From: Vulcanimicrobiota bacterium
GTDB lineage: Bacteria; Vulcanimicrobiota; Vulcanimicrobiia; Vulcanimicrobiales; Vulcanimicrobiaceae
DNA: 55,991 nucleotides
NCBI GenBank assembly: GCA_003140215.1
Contig: PLJL01000004.1
Coordinates: 2,310,863-2,366,853, forward strand
Direction of reading: 5' to 3'
Position numbers and translations under genes: made by a program
The notes under the pieces: generated by a model
What the model was told of the DNA's origin: nothing
Database searches by the model: none
The model's input: only the letters and a program-made list of their open reading frames with translations
Shown: in pieces, positions 1 through 12,037 of the stretch
Position numbering within the stretch: position 1 is the stretch's first letter
Layout of the letters: each line of letters starts with the position of its first letter

Positions 1-126
1 GAAATGCGGGCGCTTCGGCTGGTGGCACTGCGGGCACTCGACCGTCGTCACGGGGTTGAGCTTCCAATTCGCAGCCCGGCGGCTACGCGTCTTGGACCGG
101 GGAGTCTTCCATTTGAGGTTCGCCAT
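1..126 (-). CDS. rpmF: 50S ribosomal protein L32 (partial, runs off left edge)
   Basis: Reading the minus strand from the ATG at 126 gives a basic N-terminus (MANLKWKTPRSKTRSRRAAN) followed by a CPQCHQ zinc-ribbon half, which is the standard layout of bacterial L32 in the large ribosomal subunit. Forty-two codons are visible; the second CxxC half and the stop lie outside the window. It lies directly downstream of yceD, the usual yceD-rpmF order that normally leads into plsX and fab genes. The 70-base gap to yceD holds two copies of a short dispersed repeat. The family call is secure; only the C-terminus is unseen. Confidence 0.93.
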   Translation of the reverse strand, partial: MANLKWKTPRSKTRSRRAANWKLNPVTTVECPQCHQPKRPHF

Positions 127-155
127 GATCGCCTTTTTTAGACTTATCCTTTGTA

Positions 156-204
156 ACCCTGAGCTTTGTCGAAGGGCCTTTGTGATCCTGAGCTTGTCTA
201 AGGG
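156..204. repeat. Two tandem copies of a dispersed CCTGAGCYTGTCGAAGG element
   Basis: Positions 156-176 and 186-204 carry two similar units (CCTGAGCTTTGTCGAAGGG and CCTGAGCTTGTCTAAGGG). Each can fold as a small hairpin with a CCCT/AGGG stem. They lie between yceD and rpmF; the second runs into the last codons of yceD. Related copies occur at 15825-15843 (inside rnpB) and 20274-20294 (inside a glycerate kinase gene). Confidence 0.7.
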
Positions 205-665
205 CCGGGATAGTGAGGACAGGTGCAGGTTCCGCCCACGTTCTTGCTCGCTCCGCACGTGACGCAGAGTCCGCGACAGTCCTCGCGGCACAGCAGGACG
301 TAGGGTAGGGCGCTGATCACGAGTTGTCTCACCAGATCGCCCACGTCGAGGTCGCTGCCGCTCAGTACGTTGTTCTCGCCGAAGGGGTCGCTCGTTCCGC
401 TCGGCGGATCGAAACGTTCCTCCACGTCGACCGTCATCGGGACGACGACGTCCTCCAGACAGCGGTCGCACGGCCCCTCGGCGCCGGTCTCGATGGTCCC
501 GCCGACGTCCAAGCCCCGGTCGACGCGCCGCAGGTCGAGCCGGACGTGCGCCGGATGCGGGAACGTGAACGTGGAGTACGGCGGAACCTCGACCCGTTCG
601 TCGAGCGAGATCGGACGCCCCGCGTGCAGGACGGATCCGACGTCGATGACCAGTGCTGAACCCAT
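198..665 (-). CDS. yceD: YceD/DUF177 family protein
   Basis: A 155-residue protein of the DUF177 (YceD) family, whose members are linked to 23S rRNA accumulation and sit upstream of rpmF. The middle carries CDRCLE and the C-terminus a cysteine cluster (CREDCRGLCVTCG, then CTC) suggesting a metal site, as in many DUF177 proteins. I chose the ATG at 665 (MGSALVID); the frame stays open to 701, but that extra segment covers a GC hairpin at 678-697 and looks non-coding. It probably shares a transcript with rpmF. The exact molecular function of the family is not settled. Confidence 0.85.
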   Translation of the reverse strand: MGSALVIDVGSVLHAGRPISLDERVEVPPYSTFTFPHPAHVRLDLRRVDRGLDVGGTIETGAEGPCDRCLEDVVVPMTVDVEERFDPPSGTSDPFGENNVLSGSDLDVGDLVRQLVISALPYVLLCREDCRGLCVTCGASKNVGGTCTCPHYPGP

Positions 666-677
666 ACCATAGAACGA

Positions 678-697
678 GGTTCCCCGCGAGGGGAACC
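678..697. other. Inverted repeat upstream of yceD
   Basis: A perfect 8-bp stem (GGTTCCCC / GGGGAACC) closes a GCGA tetraloop just upstream of the yceD start on the minus strand. There is no T-run, so it is more likely a leader hairpin or protein site than a terminator. Confidence 0.4.
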
Positions 698-770
698 CCA
701 TGCAACCGACTCATGGTAGACCAGGCCCGGGCCCTTGTCAACGCGACCTCTCGCAGTGATGGAGGGGCGC

Positions 771-1379
771 ATGGACACTCAACTGACCGTCGCCTACAGC
801 TCGCAGATCGTAGCCGCGGCGACCCGCCACCATCTCGAGCCGCGCTTGCTTGCGGCCGTCGCCGCCCAGGAGACGGGCGGCCCGGGCAGCGACTCCGGGC
901 GCAACATCGTCGGCGACGGCGGCCACGGCCACGGCGTCTTTCAGATCGACGATCGCTGGCATCCCTTCGCCCGCACCGCCGCGGCGATGGACCCGGGCGC
1001 GAATGCCGACTACGCCGCAGGGATGATCGAATCGAACCTGCAGCGCTATGGCGGCGACGTCCGGGCCGCGCTGTCCGCCTACAACAGCGGCTCGCCGACC
1101 GCGGTCGGGACGCGCACCGACTGGGGCGACGGGCGGCCCATCGGCTACGCCGACTCCGTTCAGCGGCACTACCAGCAACTCGGCTCCGCGCAGCCGGCGC
1201 CGCAGCCCGCGCCGGCGGCGGCGACAGGCGCCGGCGGCTCGCTCGACCTCAGCGGTCTCATGGGCGGCTTGGCGCCGCCGCTGAATCTGCCGGCGTACCG
1301 CCCGCTGCCGCAGCTCGATGCTCGCGACCGGGACCTCGCACCGTCGACCGGCGTCGCCGACGACGACGGCCTCGACTAG
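771..1379 (+). CDS. Lytic transglycosylase / lysozyme-like protein
   Basis: A 202-residue protein. Its first ~130 residues resemble the SLT/lysozyme-like fold: LLAAVAAQETGG supplies the candidate catalytic Glu, followed by GHGHGVFQID and the ALSAYNSGSP segment typical of peptidoglycan transglycosylases. The rest is an Ala/Pro-rich linker with a low-complexity tail. The start at 771 is set by GGAGGGG at 762-767; an in-frame ATG at 759 is less likely. No signal peptide is visible, which fits phage-type or secretion-system-dedicated muramidases. It precedes two small helical protein genes in a tight cluster, suggesting it opens the cell wall for a surface structure (inference). Confidence 0.72.
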   Translation: MDTQLTVAYSSQIVAAATRHHLEPRLLAAVAAQETGGPGSDSGRNIVGDGGHGHGVFQIDDRWHPFARTAAAMDPGANADYAAGMIESNLQRYGGDVRAALSAYNSGSPTAVGTRTDWGDGRPIGYADSVQRHYQQLGSAQPAPQPAPAAATGAGGSLDLSGLMGGLAPPLNLPAYRPLPQLDARDRDLAPSTGVADDDGLD

Positions 1380-1397
1380 GAAAGGACCGGTTCCGCG

Positions 1398-1766
1398 ATG
1401 GGCTTCAACCTCCTGAGCGCGCTCGCCGGCGGGGTGCAGGGCGCGGCGATGGGCGCCAACCCGGTCGCGATCGGCGCCGGCGCGCTCGCCGGCGGCTTTG
1501 CGGGCAACGGCGCGACCACGGTCGGTGGCTTCAGCAACGGCGCGCAGAACCTGATCAACGGCGGCTACCTCGGCGCGACCGAGGCGCTCAACGCGCAGCA
1601 GATGATCTTCCAGCTGCAGCTCCAGGGCCAGTCGCAGCAGTTCGACCAGATGGCCTCCGAGCGCTCGGAGCTGTTGCGCGAGACCAACACCTTGCGCGAC
1701 GTTGCGATGCAGCAACGAAAAGCGGACAACCAGATCGTCAAAGAGTTCATCCGGACGATCGGATAG
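1398..1766 (+). CDS. Small Gly-rich, C-terminally helical protein of unknown function
   Basis: A 122-residue protein. Residues 1-55 are rich in Gly and Ala with glycine-zipper spacing, and could insert in or span a membrane. Residues 60-122 are Gln/Glu-rich and predicted helical, ending in LRETNTLRDVAMQQRKADN. This tail is paralogous to the end of the next gene. It starts 18 bases after the muramidase-like gene and its stop is immediately followed by the next ATG, so the three form an operon. The size, helical C-terminus and muramidase neighbour recall needle, rod or filament subunits of secretion machines, but no signature proves this. Confidence 0.6.
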   Translation: MGFNLLSALAGGVQGAAMGANPVAIGAGALAGGFAGNGATTVGGFSNGAQNLINGGYLGATEALNAQQMIFQLQLQGQSQQFDQMASERSELLRETNTLRDVAMQQRKADNQIVKEFIRTIG

Positions 1767-2042
1767 ATGGACGCCCTCGCCGTGCGGCCGCCGCTGCCGC
1801 AGCGCCCCGCTCCCCGACCGGCCGCCCCGGCGGCCGGCGGCAAGCGCCCGGCGCGCACCACGCACGCGGCGGCGCCGGCGACGGCGGCAGACTTCGAAGC
1901 GCTTGCGCAACAGCGGGCTTTTGACGCCGTTGCCAGCGCCCAAGCCGAGCAGCTGCGCGAGATGAACGCGCTGCGCGACATGGCGATGGGACAGGTGAAG
2001 CGCGACGATCAGGCCATGAACGCGTGGATCAAGCTCATCTAA
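1767..2042 (+). CDS. Small helical protein, paralogous C-terminus with the preceding gene
   Basis: A 91-residue protein. It begins with a Pro/Ala-rich disordered segment (about residues 1-40) and ends in a helix, LREMNALRDMAMGQVKRDDQ then NAWIKLI. The helix aligns with the tail of the previous protein: L-R-E-x-N-x-L-R-D-x-A-M-x-Q-x-K-x-D. Zero bases separate the upstream TAG from this ATG, which implies translational coupling. The shared tail with different N-termini suggests two subunits that pack through the same helix. Function unknown. Confidence 0.6.
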   Translation: MDALAVRPPLPQRPAPRPAAPAAGGKRPARTTHAAAPATAADFEALAQQRAFDAVASAQAEQLREMNALRDMAMGQVKRDDQAMNAWIKLI

Positions 2043-2092
2043 GGGCGTTTGACAAGGCCCCAACGCTCTTCTAAACTTAGCGCCGACCCCTT

Positions 2093-2169
2093 GGGCCATT
2101 AGCTCAGTTGGTTAGAGCGCATGCTTGATAAGCATGAGGTCCCTGGTTCGAGACCAGGATGGCCCACCA
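2093..2169 (+). tRNA. tRNA-Ile (GAT)
   Basis: Complete cloverleaf. The acceptor stem GGGCCAT pairs with ATGGCCC, the anticodon GAT lies at 2127-2129, the TTCGA T-loop is present, and the 3' ACCA is encoded in the genome (CCA at 2167-2169). Confidence 0.97.
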
Positions 2170-2173
2170 GTCG

Positions 2174-2204
2174 AAAAGCCTCGCTCCGGCGGGGCTTTTC
2201 ACTT
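2174..2204 (+). terminator. Rho-independent terminator after tRNA-Ile
   Basis: The stem AAAAGCCTCGC / GCGGGGCTTTT (one G.T pair) around TCCG begins four bases after the tRNA and ends in a T-rich tract (CTTTTCACTTTT). Confidence 0.85.
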
Positions 2205-2234
2205 TTCCGCGAGGCCGTGCGGTACCATCGGAGC

Positions 2235-2510
2235 GTGAAGCCGCTTCGCACTGCCCTGGTCGGACTCGCGCTCCTAGCAGCACTGCAAGCGCAGACGGTA
2301 CGCCGGGCGCCGACTCGCCCGCCGTGGCAGGCGCGGCCGGTGATCATCATCGACCCCCGCGCCTACGTGCCTTCGCCGACACCGCCGCCGCGGCAAGCTC
2401 GCCGCCCGGCGCCGCACCCGCACGCGGCGGCCGTCCGCCATCGGCCGTCGCCTCGACCGACACCCGAGACGTTCCTACGGCTCGACACGTCGCCGCCGCC
2501 GCGCCCGTAG
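2235..2510 (+). CDS. Short secreted proline-rich protein (hypothetical)
   Basis: A 91-residue product if the GTG at 2235 is used. The start gives a good signal peptide (two basic residues, then ALVGLALLAALQAQT), followed by a Pro/Arg/His-rich segment with no recognisable domain. The GGAG at 2230-2233 is only one base from the GTG, so the start is uncertain, and high GC makes proline-rich ORFs easy to get by chance. It could belong with the following secreted paralogues, but there is no sequence link. Confidence 0.35.
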   Translation: MKPLRTALVGLALLAALQAQTVRRAPTRPPWQARPVIIIDPRAYVPSPTPPPRQARRPAPHPHAAAVRHRPSPRPTPETFLRLDTSPPPRP

Positions 2511-2569
2511 TGCACCGAACCGCACGCCGTGGGCAGGCGGCCGGCCCGGCGGCGCAGCACGGTTCCTCC

Positions 2570-3172
2570 ATGCGTCTCCGGACTCTCGTCTGCGTGGCGA
2601 TCGCGGCGAGCGCGATTGCCGCAGCCCATCCTGCCGCCGCCGCGCCGTTGCCGACCGATCAGATGTGCCCGCGCGCAGTCCCCAAGATCGTCGCGCTCAA
2701 CGACGCCGCCGCGTCGCTGGACAAGGGCAAAATCGCGACGGCTGCGCGCGGCGCCGCCGATGCGTACTCGGTGTGCGCATCCGAAGCCCAGGTCGCCAAA
2801 GGCGTTGCGATCGAGCCGACCGTCAACTACGACAAGACCCGCGCCGCGCAATACTTCGTGGTCGTCGGCCGCGCGCTCGCCGCGAGCGGAAACACCGCGG
2901 AGGCCGGCGCGGCGTTAAAGACCGCACGCCAGTACGCCGACGACGTGATCGGCTGGCAGCCGGAGTCAATCTCATGGCATGCCTCGCAGACGAGCGGCGG
3001 GCCGGTCGCCGGCGAAGGGATGGCCCCCACGGGCGGCAACACGGCGGCCCGCAACCCCGACCGCGACGGCTCGCGCTACAAGGACGTTGCGCGCCAAATC
3101 CTGAGCGCCGCCGACCAGGAGCTCGCCAAGCTCGGGCTGGCGCCGTCCTCGGTGCCCGCCAAGCCGAACTAG
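2570..3172 (+). CDS. Secreted protein, paralogue 1 of 3
   Basis: A 200-residue protein with a signal peptide (MRLRTLVCVAIAAS..., cleavage near AAAA-P). The mature part is Ala-rich and helical with conserved blocks: CPRAVPK, YxVCASEA, NYDKTRAAQY followed by VxGRALAASGN, and a C-terminal DGSRYKDVARQI. Two cysteines (in CPRAVPK and VCASEA) recur in all three copies and could form a disulfide. The repeated-helix layout resembles a TPR-like fold, but no named family is recognised. The neighbour at 3209 is a near copy, including the bases before the start codon, so this pair is a recent tandem duplication. Confidence 0.75.
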   Translation: MRLRTLVCVAIAASAIAAAHPAAAAPLPTDQMCPRAVPKIVALNDAAASLDKGKIATAARGAADAYSVCASEAQVAKGVAIEPTVNYDKTRAAQYFVVVGRALAASGNTAEAGAALKTARQYADDVIGWQPESISWHASQTSGGPVAGEGMAPTGGNTAARNPDRDGSRYKDVARQILSAADQELAKLGLAPSSVPAKPN

Positions 3173-3208
3173 CAGGCCGCCGGCGCGGCGGCGCAGCACG
3201 GTTCCATC

Positions 3209-3829
3209 ATGCGTCTCCGGATTTTCGTCTGCGTGGCGGTCGCGGCGAGCGCGATCGCCGCAACCCGTCCCGCCGCCGCCGACACGGCGCCGACCGACCA
3301 GATCTGCCCGCGCGCGGTCCCCAAGATCGTCGGCTTCAACGACGCCGCCGCATCGAAGGACACCGCCAAGATCGCCGCCGCCGCACGCGGCGCCGCCGAC
3401 GCCTACGCGGTGTGCGCGTCCGAAGCGCAGGTCACCAAAGGCGTCGCGGTCGAGCCGAGCGTCAACTACGACAAGACCCGCGCCGCGCAGTATCTCGTCG
3501 TCGCCGGTCGCGCGCTCGCCGCCGGCGGGAACGCTACCGAGGCTGGGGCGGTGCTGAAAACCGCGCGCCATTACGCCGACGATGTGGTCAGCTGGCAGCC
3601 GGACGCGCAGACCTGGCATGCCTCGCAGACGACCGGCGGCGCAGCCGGCGGAATGTCCGCGGGGGAAGCCGATCCGGGGCCCGGGTCCTCGGGCGGCAAC
3701 AGCGCGGGGCGGAACACCGACCGCAACGGCTCGCGTTACAAGGAAGCCGCGCGCCAAATTCGGACCGCCGCCGATGAAGAGCTCGCCAAGCTCGCGCCGT
3801 CGTCCTCCGGGGCCACCAAGCCGAACTAA
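3209..3829 (+). CDS. Secreted protein, paralogue 2 of 3
   Basis: A 206-residue near copy of the gene before it: the same signal peptide pattern (MRLRIFVCVAVAAS), the same CPRAVPKI, YAVCASEA, NYDKTRAAQY and NGSRYKEAARQI blocks. Most differences lie in a Gly/Ser-rich linker before the last helix. The upstream GGCGGCGCAGCACGGTTCC stretch is repeated from the first copy, so each copy carries its own leader. Only 36 bases separate the two genes. Exported, probably periplasmic; function unknown. Confidence 0.75.
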   Translation: MRLRIFVCVAVAASAIAATRPAAADTAPTDQICPRAVPKIVGFNDAAASKDTAKIAAAARGAADAYAVCASEAQVTKGVAVEPSVNYDKTRAAQYLVVAGRALAAGGNATEAGAVLKTARHYADDVVSWQPDAQTWHASQTTGGAAGGMSAGEADPGPGSSGGNSAGRNTDRNGSRYKEAARQIRTAADEELAKLAPSSSGATKPN

Positions 3830-3857
3830 CCAGGCCCAGCCACCCAGGGTGTCCGTT

Positions 3858-4444
3858 ATGCCGTTTTCCAGACCGTTCTTCTCCGCCGCCGTCGCATCGC
3901 TGATCTCGTGCGCTGCGAGCACGACGATCGCGCAGGCAGATACCTTCAGCGACCAGCTGTGCCCGCGTGCCGTGCCGAAGTTGATCGACTTCAGGGACGC
4001 CTCGGCGACGAAGGACCTCAAGAAGATCTCGGACGCATCGCGCGCGGCCGCCGAGGCGTACAAGACCTGCGAGTCCGAAGCCGTCGTGCGCACGTTCGAA
4101 GAGCCCTACGTGAACTACGACCGCACCCGCGCGGCGCAGTTCATGGTGGTCGAAGGCCGCACGCTGGCGGCGCTGGGCGACACCACCCGCGCACTCGAAA
4201 CCTTGCGCGACGCGCGAGCTCTCGCCGATAAGGTCGTCGAATGGCAACCGCAGTCGCAAACCTACCAGCAGTCCAGCAAAGCGGCCGGGAACGCTGCCGC
4301 GCGCAACACCGATCTGCGAGCGTCCCGCTATCACGACATCGCGCTCGAGATCCGGGGCGCCGCCGACGTCGCCCTGCAAGAGCTCGCCGCGCGCCGGCAG
4401 CCGCCGATCCCCTCACCTGCCCCGGCGTCGTCGCCGGGGCACGC

Positions 4445-4448
<4 letters not shown>
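3858..4448 (+). CDS. Secreted protein, paralogue 3 of 3 (diverged)
   Basis: A 196-residue protein starting at the ATG at 3858 with its own signal peptide (MPFSRPFFSAAVASLISCAAS). It keeps CPRAVPK, YKTCESEA, NYDRTRAAQF with VEGRTLAALGD, and ASRYHDIALEI, but is clearly more diverged than copies 1 and 2. Its stop overlaps the stop of the convergent peptidase gene (bases 4445-4448 shared), and its last codons contain a 10-bp perfect hairpin. Three tandem copies suggest a dosage-dependent or co-assembling envelope protein (inference). Confidence 0.75.
4418..4441. terminator. GC-rich hairpin at a convergent gene end
   Basis: Perfect 10-bp stem TGCCCCGGCG / CGCCGGGGCA around a TCGT loop, lying inside the last codons of the plus-strand gene and just past the end of the minus-strand peptidase. 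No T-run, so intrinsic termination is possible but unproven. Confidence 0.4.
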
Positions 4449-6517
<2,069 letters not shown>

Positions 6518-6556
6518 CCCGCCCTTATGCGCGAGAGATGCGCCGGAAAACCTTCC

Positions 6557-8716
<2,160 letters not shown>

Positions 8717-8828
8717 CGTGCCTGGGTTCGCCGACGGGCAACCATCTCCGCGCGCAACACCGCTCGAAAGGCGGGAAATCGTACACGCGGACGGCGAACG
8801 ATCAGTAACCGAGCAACCACCGAATTGC

Positions 8829-8901
8829 GGGGACGTAGCTCAGCTGGTAGAGCGCCTGCTTTGCAAGCAGGATGTCAGGGGTTCGAGTCCCCTCGTCTCC
8901 A
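8829..8901 (+). tRNA. tRNA-Ala (TGC)
   Basis: GGGGACG pairs with CGTCTCC (one G.T pair); anticodon TGC at 8862-8864 in the loop TTTGCAA; TTCGA T-loop. The CCA end is not encoded. Confidence 0.97.
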
Positions 8902-8908
8902 ACTATCG

Positions 8909-8940
8909 AAAGAACGCCGCGCCATTGGCGTTCTTTCATT
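8909..8940 (+). terminator. Terminator after tRNA-Ala(TGC)
   Basis: Stem AAAGAACGCC / GGCGTTCTTT followed by CATTT, starting eight bases after the tRNA. Confidence 0.8.
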
Positions 8941-9055
8941 TCCGCTATGCGAAACCTCAACCAAGAGCGTCTGCTCCCGAGCGAGGGCGGGGCGTCTCAG
9001 CGATGGAAAGGTTGGTTCGCGCGGTACCCGTTTTCACGTCGAAGGAGGCGCCGAT

Positions 9056-9277
9056 ATGAAGAACTTGCTGGCTGTCGCATTTGGACTCTCCCTGCTGGGC
9101 GGTACGCTCTCGGGCGCGCAAGCTCAAGGGACAAGCGGAAGCACCGATTCACACGCTCACGCGACCAAGGGCGGGCACCGGCTCGCGCCGCAGAGCCATG
9201 CCCGGGGCGGTCACAAGAAGGGTGGAAAGAAGGGCAAGAAGAGTTCCGGCGGCTCCACCACGCAGCCGCCGAAATAA
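9056..9277 (+). CDS. Small secreted Lys/His/Gly-rich protein
   Basis: A 73-residue protein with a strong Shine-Dalgarno (GAAGGAGG, 8 bases before the ATG). It has a signal peptide MKNLLAVAFGLSLLGGTLSGAQAQ, then a mature part rich in His, Gly and Lys ending in KKGGKKGKKSSGG. The basic low-complexity tail could bind nucleic acid, polyanionic envelope material or metal, but no family is recognised. A terminator follows at 9326. Confidence 0.65.
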   Translation: MKNLLAVAFGLSLLGGTLSGAQAQGTSGSTDSHAHATKGGHRLAPQSHARGGHKKGGKKGKKSSGGSTTQPPK

Positions 9278-9325
9278 GGCGTTCAGGGCGCCTCATCGCG
9301 GTCGATCCGCGCCGGCGAGGGCTGC

Positions 9326-9355
9326 CGAAGCCCGCTACGGCGGGCTTTCGCATTT
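9326..9355 (+). terminator. Rho-independent terminator
   Basis: Stem AAGCCCGC / GCGGGCTT around TACG (9328-9347), followed by a T-rich tract (TCGCATTTCATTT). It ends the transcript of the small secreted protein at 9056. Confidence 0.8.
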
Positions 9356-9447
9356 CATTTAACGAGGCTCTCACAACAACGGCTCGACCATGCGCGTATC
9401 AGCGAGCAGCAATCATCGTCGCGCCCCTCTGGGCGCAGGAGTACATC

Positions 9448-9813
9448 TTGTTCATTCGATTCATGGCCGCCGCGGCGCTCGCCGGCGCGATCGCCATCCC
9501 CACCGTCGCCGGCGCGCAGTCGACACCCGTCCCGCTCGCGCCGGGCGCGGCTGCTCCGCAGGTGCGCCATCACGGTCACCACGGCGCGCTCCGCACAGCC
9601 TTGAACGGCCTCGGCCTCAGCGCCGGACAGCGCTCGCAGATCGACCAAGCGTTCGCGCAGGCACGTGTCGCGAACAAGGGCGCCGACAAAGCCACGCGGC
9701 GCGCCGACCGCACCAAGCTGCGCGCGCAAATCGACGCGATCCTGACGCCGGCGCAGCGTGCGCAGCTCAAGACGACGCTGCAACAGGAGCGCCGCAACCG
9801 CCCGGCCGCCTGA
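9448..9813 (+). CDS. Periplasmic LTxxQ (Spy/CpxP-like) protein
   Basis: A 121-residue protein. The TTG at 9448 is chosen because AGGAG lies six bases upstream and because it gives a full signal peptide (FIRFMAAAALAGAIAIPTVAGAQ); the ATG at 9463 would shorten it. The mature part is His-rich, then helical with LGLSAGQRSQIDQ and ILTPAQRAQL, the LTxxQ-type repeats of the Spy/CpxP family of periplasmic chaperones and metal or envelope-stress sensors. Another LTxxQ-like protein lies at 24374. Role in envelope stress is inferred from the family. Confidence 0.7.
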   Translation: MFIRFMAAAALAGAIAIPTVAGAQSTPVPLAPGAAAPQVRHHGHHGALRTALNGLGLSAGQRSQIDQAFAQARVANKGADKATRRADRTKLRAQIDAILTPAQRAQLKTTLQQERRNRPAA

Positions 9814-9841
9814 ACGGCAGCGCGTTCGTCAGCGCGCTCGT

Positions 9842-10813
9842 CTACGACTGGCGATAGTAGCTGCGGGTCCACTGCCGTATCTGATCCCAATCGCCCTCGA
9901 GCCACTGCGGGATGTTGACGGCGGTAGCCGTCGTGACGTAGTCGAGGAACGCTTCGAGCATCGCCGCGCGCTGGGCGGTGGTCCAATCGGCGACGGGCAA
10001 ATAGCCGCTCGCGGTGCGCGCGGAGCACAGGCGCGCAACGGCCGCCAACCACAACGTACGGCGTTCCGCGACGGTGGCTTCCACGAGCATGGCTTGTCCG
10101 AGCATCGCGGCGCAGTGGACCACCCAGGCTCGACTGCGTTTTTCGACCGGCCAAGCGAACCACTTCATGTGCTCGTTTCCGGCGTGGTAGCGCTTACGGT
10201 ACAGATAGCCCGGCACGCGCTGCAACTCGCCCCAGCGTGCCACCGCCGCCATCCAGGCCGTGTCGCAGGCGAAGCTCTCGATCTCATTGGGCGGAATGCC
10301 GCCGGCCAGGCGCAGCGCCTCGACGCGCGTCAAGCCGCGAAACGCGACCGCGGCCTGATGGTCGTAGAGGAGTGCTAGCTGCCGGGCCCAAGCGCTACCG
10401 GTCACCGAGGGCTGCGTGAAGGTCGTGCGCAGCGCGCCGAACGCCTCCATGTCGCAAAAGAAGACGGCGCCTTGGGGCGCGCTGCGCGCATGCTCGACGA
10501 GCACCTCGAGGTAGCGCGGGTCCGTGAGATCGTCTTGCTGATGATAGCACCAGAAAGGCGTGGTGACGTGCGCCATGAGCCAGTTGAGGTTTCCCACCCA
10601 GCCCAGTCGCTCGGGTTGGGTGATGAGCCGGAAGCGCGCGTCGGTCAGGAATGGCGCGCACAGTTCCTCGGCATCAGGCTGCGGGCCGTCGAGCGAGATG
10701 ACGACCTCGATCGCTTGGTGGGTCTGACCTTGGATCGAGTTCAGCGTTTCCTCGATGAAGGGCTCGCCGCGATAGACCGGGACGCCGACGGTGACCGTGT
10801 CGGTGGCGGGCAT
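9842..10813 (-). CDS. Family 2 glycosyltransferase
   Basis: A 323-residue GT-A fold transferase. TVTVGVPVYRGEPFIEETLNS is the classic GT2 opening, and QQDDLTDPRY provides the DxD-type metal and nucleotide-sugar site. No transmembrane helix is evident. It begins three bases after the stop of the FAD oxidoreductase gene in the same direction, so the two are co-transcribed and probably work on the same glycan or small glycoside. The acceptor and sugar are unknown. Confidence 0.87.
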   Translation of the reverse strand: MPATDTVTVGVPVYRGEPFIEETLNSIQGQTHQAIEVVISLDGPQPDAEELCAPFLTDARFRLITQPERLGWVGNLNWLMAHVTTPFWCYHQQDDLTDPRYLEVLVEHARSAPQGAVFFCDMEAFGALRTTFTQPSVTGSAWARQLALLYDHQAAVAFRGLTRVEALRLAGGIPPNEIESFACDTAWMAAVARWGELQRVPGYLYRKRYHAGNEHMKWFAWPVEKRSRAWVVHCAAMLGQAMLVEATVAERRTLWLAAVARLCSARTASGYLPVADWTTAQRAAMLEAFLDYVTTATAVNIPQWLEGDWDQIRQWTRSYYRQS

Positions 10814-10816
10814 CGC

Positions 10817-12037
10817 TCAGCCCATTTCCTTGATCCGGTCGGCGATCATCTTGCCGAACAGCGGCGCCATGGTGAGCTTCCCGGTGTCGACCGTATGGTA
10901 GCGGCCGCGCGACGACGGCCCGATGGCGTGCCGTTCGTGTAGACCGCTTGCGGGGTCGTCGATATCCGTTGCACCCCACGCGAAGATGATCCCGGCCTTA
11001 ACGTCGCAACGCTCGACCGCTGCGGACGTGAGCGAGGCGATCTCCGGCACGACGCGAGTCAGCCCGGCGAGGATCGCGCGGCGCACGTCCAGCGCAGCGG
11101 TATCGTCGAGCTCGAGCGGCCAAGCCGGGGGGCAGAGTGCCGACGAGCGGCCCCGCATCCCCACCGGATACCACGAGAGATACAAGTCGCCGTTGGCATA
11201 CACCGCGACGTCTCCGAACGGGCCCAGAACGATCGTGGTCGACGGAATCGCCGGCGCGACCGCGGGAGCGCGCACGCGCAAGTAATGCTTGACGCGGTAC
11301 AGCCACGGGCCGGCGGGATCGAGGCCGGCGGTCTTGTCGACGGCGAGCCGGCCGTCCCACAGCGTGTTGACGACGTGATCGTAGCGTTCGCTCGCACTGC
11401 TCCCGTAAACCTCAGCGTTCACCGTGAGCGACGTGCCGTTTTCCTCGACCCCCTGGACATACGCGCGTAGGAGACAACGAATCTTCGAATCACCATCCAA
11501 CCGCGCGCGCACGACGGCGGCTAACGCCTCGGGATCGATGCCGACTTCGGCGGTCCGGAACACCGCCGCCGCGGTGCGCCCGTCGTAATGCTGTTCCGAC
11601 TCGCTCGCGGACAGCCGGCGCGGCGGCAGGCGATAGTCGCTGCCGAAATAGTCCGGGGCCAGGCCCCGAGATTCGTCCAAGCCGATCGCATGCGACTTTC
11701 GCAGATGGTCTTCGACCTCGGCCACGCTCAGGAGGCTATCGGCATGGACGACGTAGTGGAACGGCGCGGACACCGGGATCGAGTCGATCGCTCCTCCGAT
11801 CCAGCGCCGCATCAACGGGGCGAACGCGATCCCGCCGCTGACCATCGTTCGCGCCGTGCGCATCGTGCGATCGTTGGCATACACGTAGCCGAGGTGAATC
11901 TTGCCTTCGTTCTGCGCCGATGCTTGCGTGAGGCATGCTTCGTTCTTGTCGTAGAGGTCGACGGCGATCCCGGCGGATGCAAGCTCCATGGCAACGCAAG
12001 CACCCTGGAGACCACCCCCGAGAACGGCGACACGCAT
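10817..12037 (-). CDS. FAD-dependent oxidoreductase (DAO-like)
   Basis: A 406-residue protein starting at the ATG at 12037 with the Rossmann motif MRVAVLGGGLQGACVAMELA and an acidic strand end (VDLYDKNE). The distal half has the DAO-family layout. The frame is open far upstream, but only this start puts the GxGxxG motif at the N-terminus. It is followed by a GT2 gene with a 3-base gap. Its substrate is unknown; it may oxidise an amino acid, sugar or amine in a small glycan or metabolite pathway. A divergent secreted protein gene starts 75 bases away. Confidence 0.82.
   Translation of the reverse strand: MRVAVLGGGLQGACVAMELASAGIAVDLYDKNEACLTQASAQNEGKIHLGYVYANDRTMRTARTMVSGGIAFAPLMRRWIGGAIDSIPVSAPFHYVVHADSLLSVAEVEDHLRKSHAIGLDESRGLAPDYFGSDYRLPPRRLSASESEQHYDGRTAAAVFRTAEVGIDPEALAAVVRARLDGDSKIRCLLRAYVQGVEENGTSLTVNAEVYGSSASERYDHVVNTLWDGRLAVDKTAGLDPAGPWLYRVKHYLRVRAPAVAPAIPSTTIVLGPFGDVAVYANGDLYLSWYPVGMRGRSSALCPPAWPLELDDTAALDVRRAILAGLTRVVPEIASLTSAAVERCDVKAGIIFAWGATDIDDPASGLHERHAIGPSSRGRYHTVDTGKLTMAPLFGKMIADRIKEMG

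Noticed and set aside
738..2099. A 453-codon minus-strand frame covering the muramidase cluster
   Set aside because: The plus-strand genes have ribosome sites, domain motifs and tight operon spacing; the minus frame is Arg/Ala-rich without structure.
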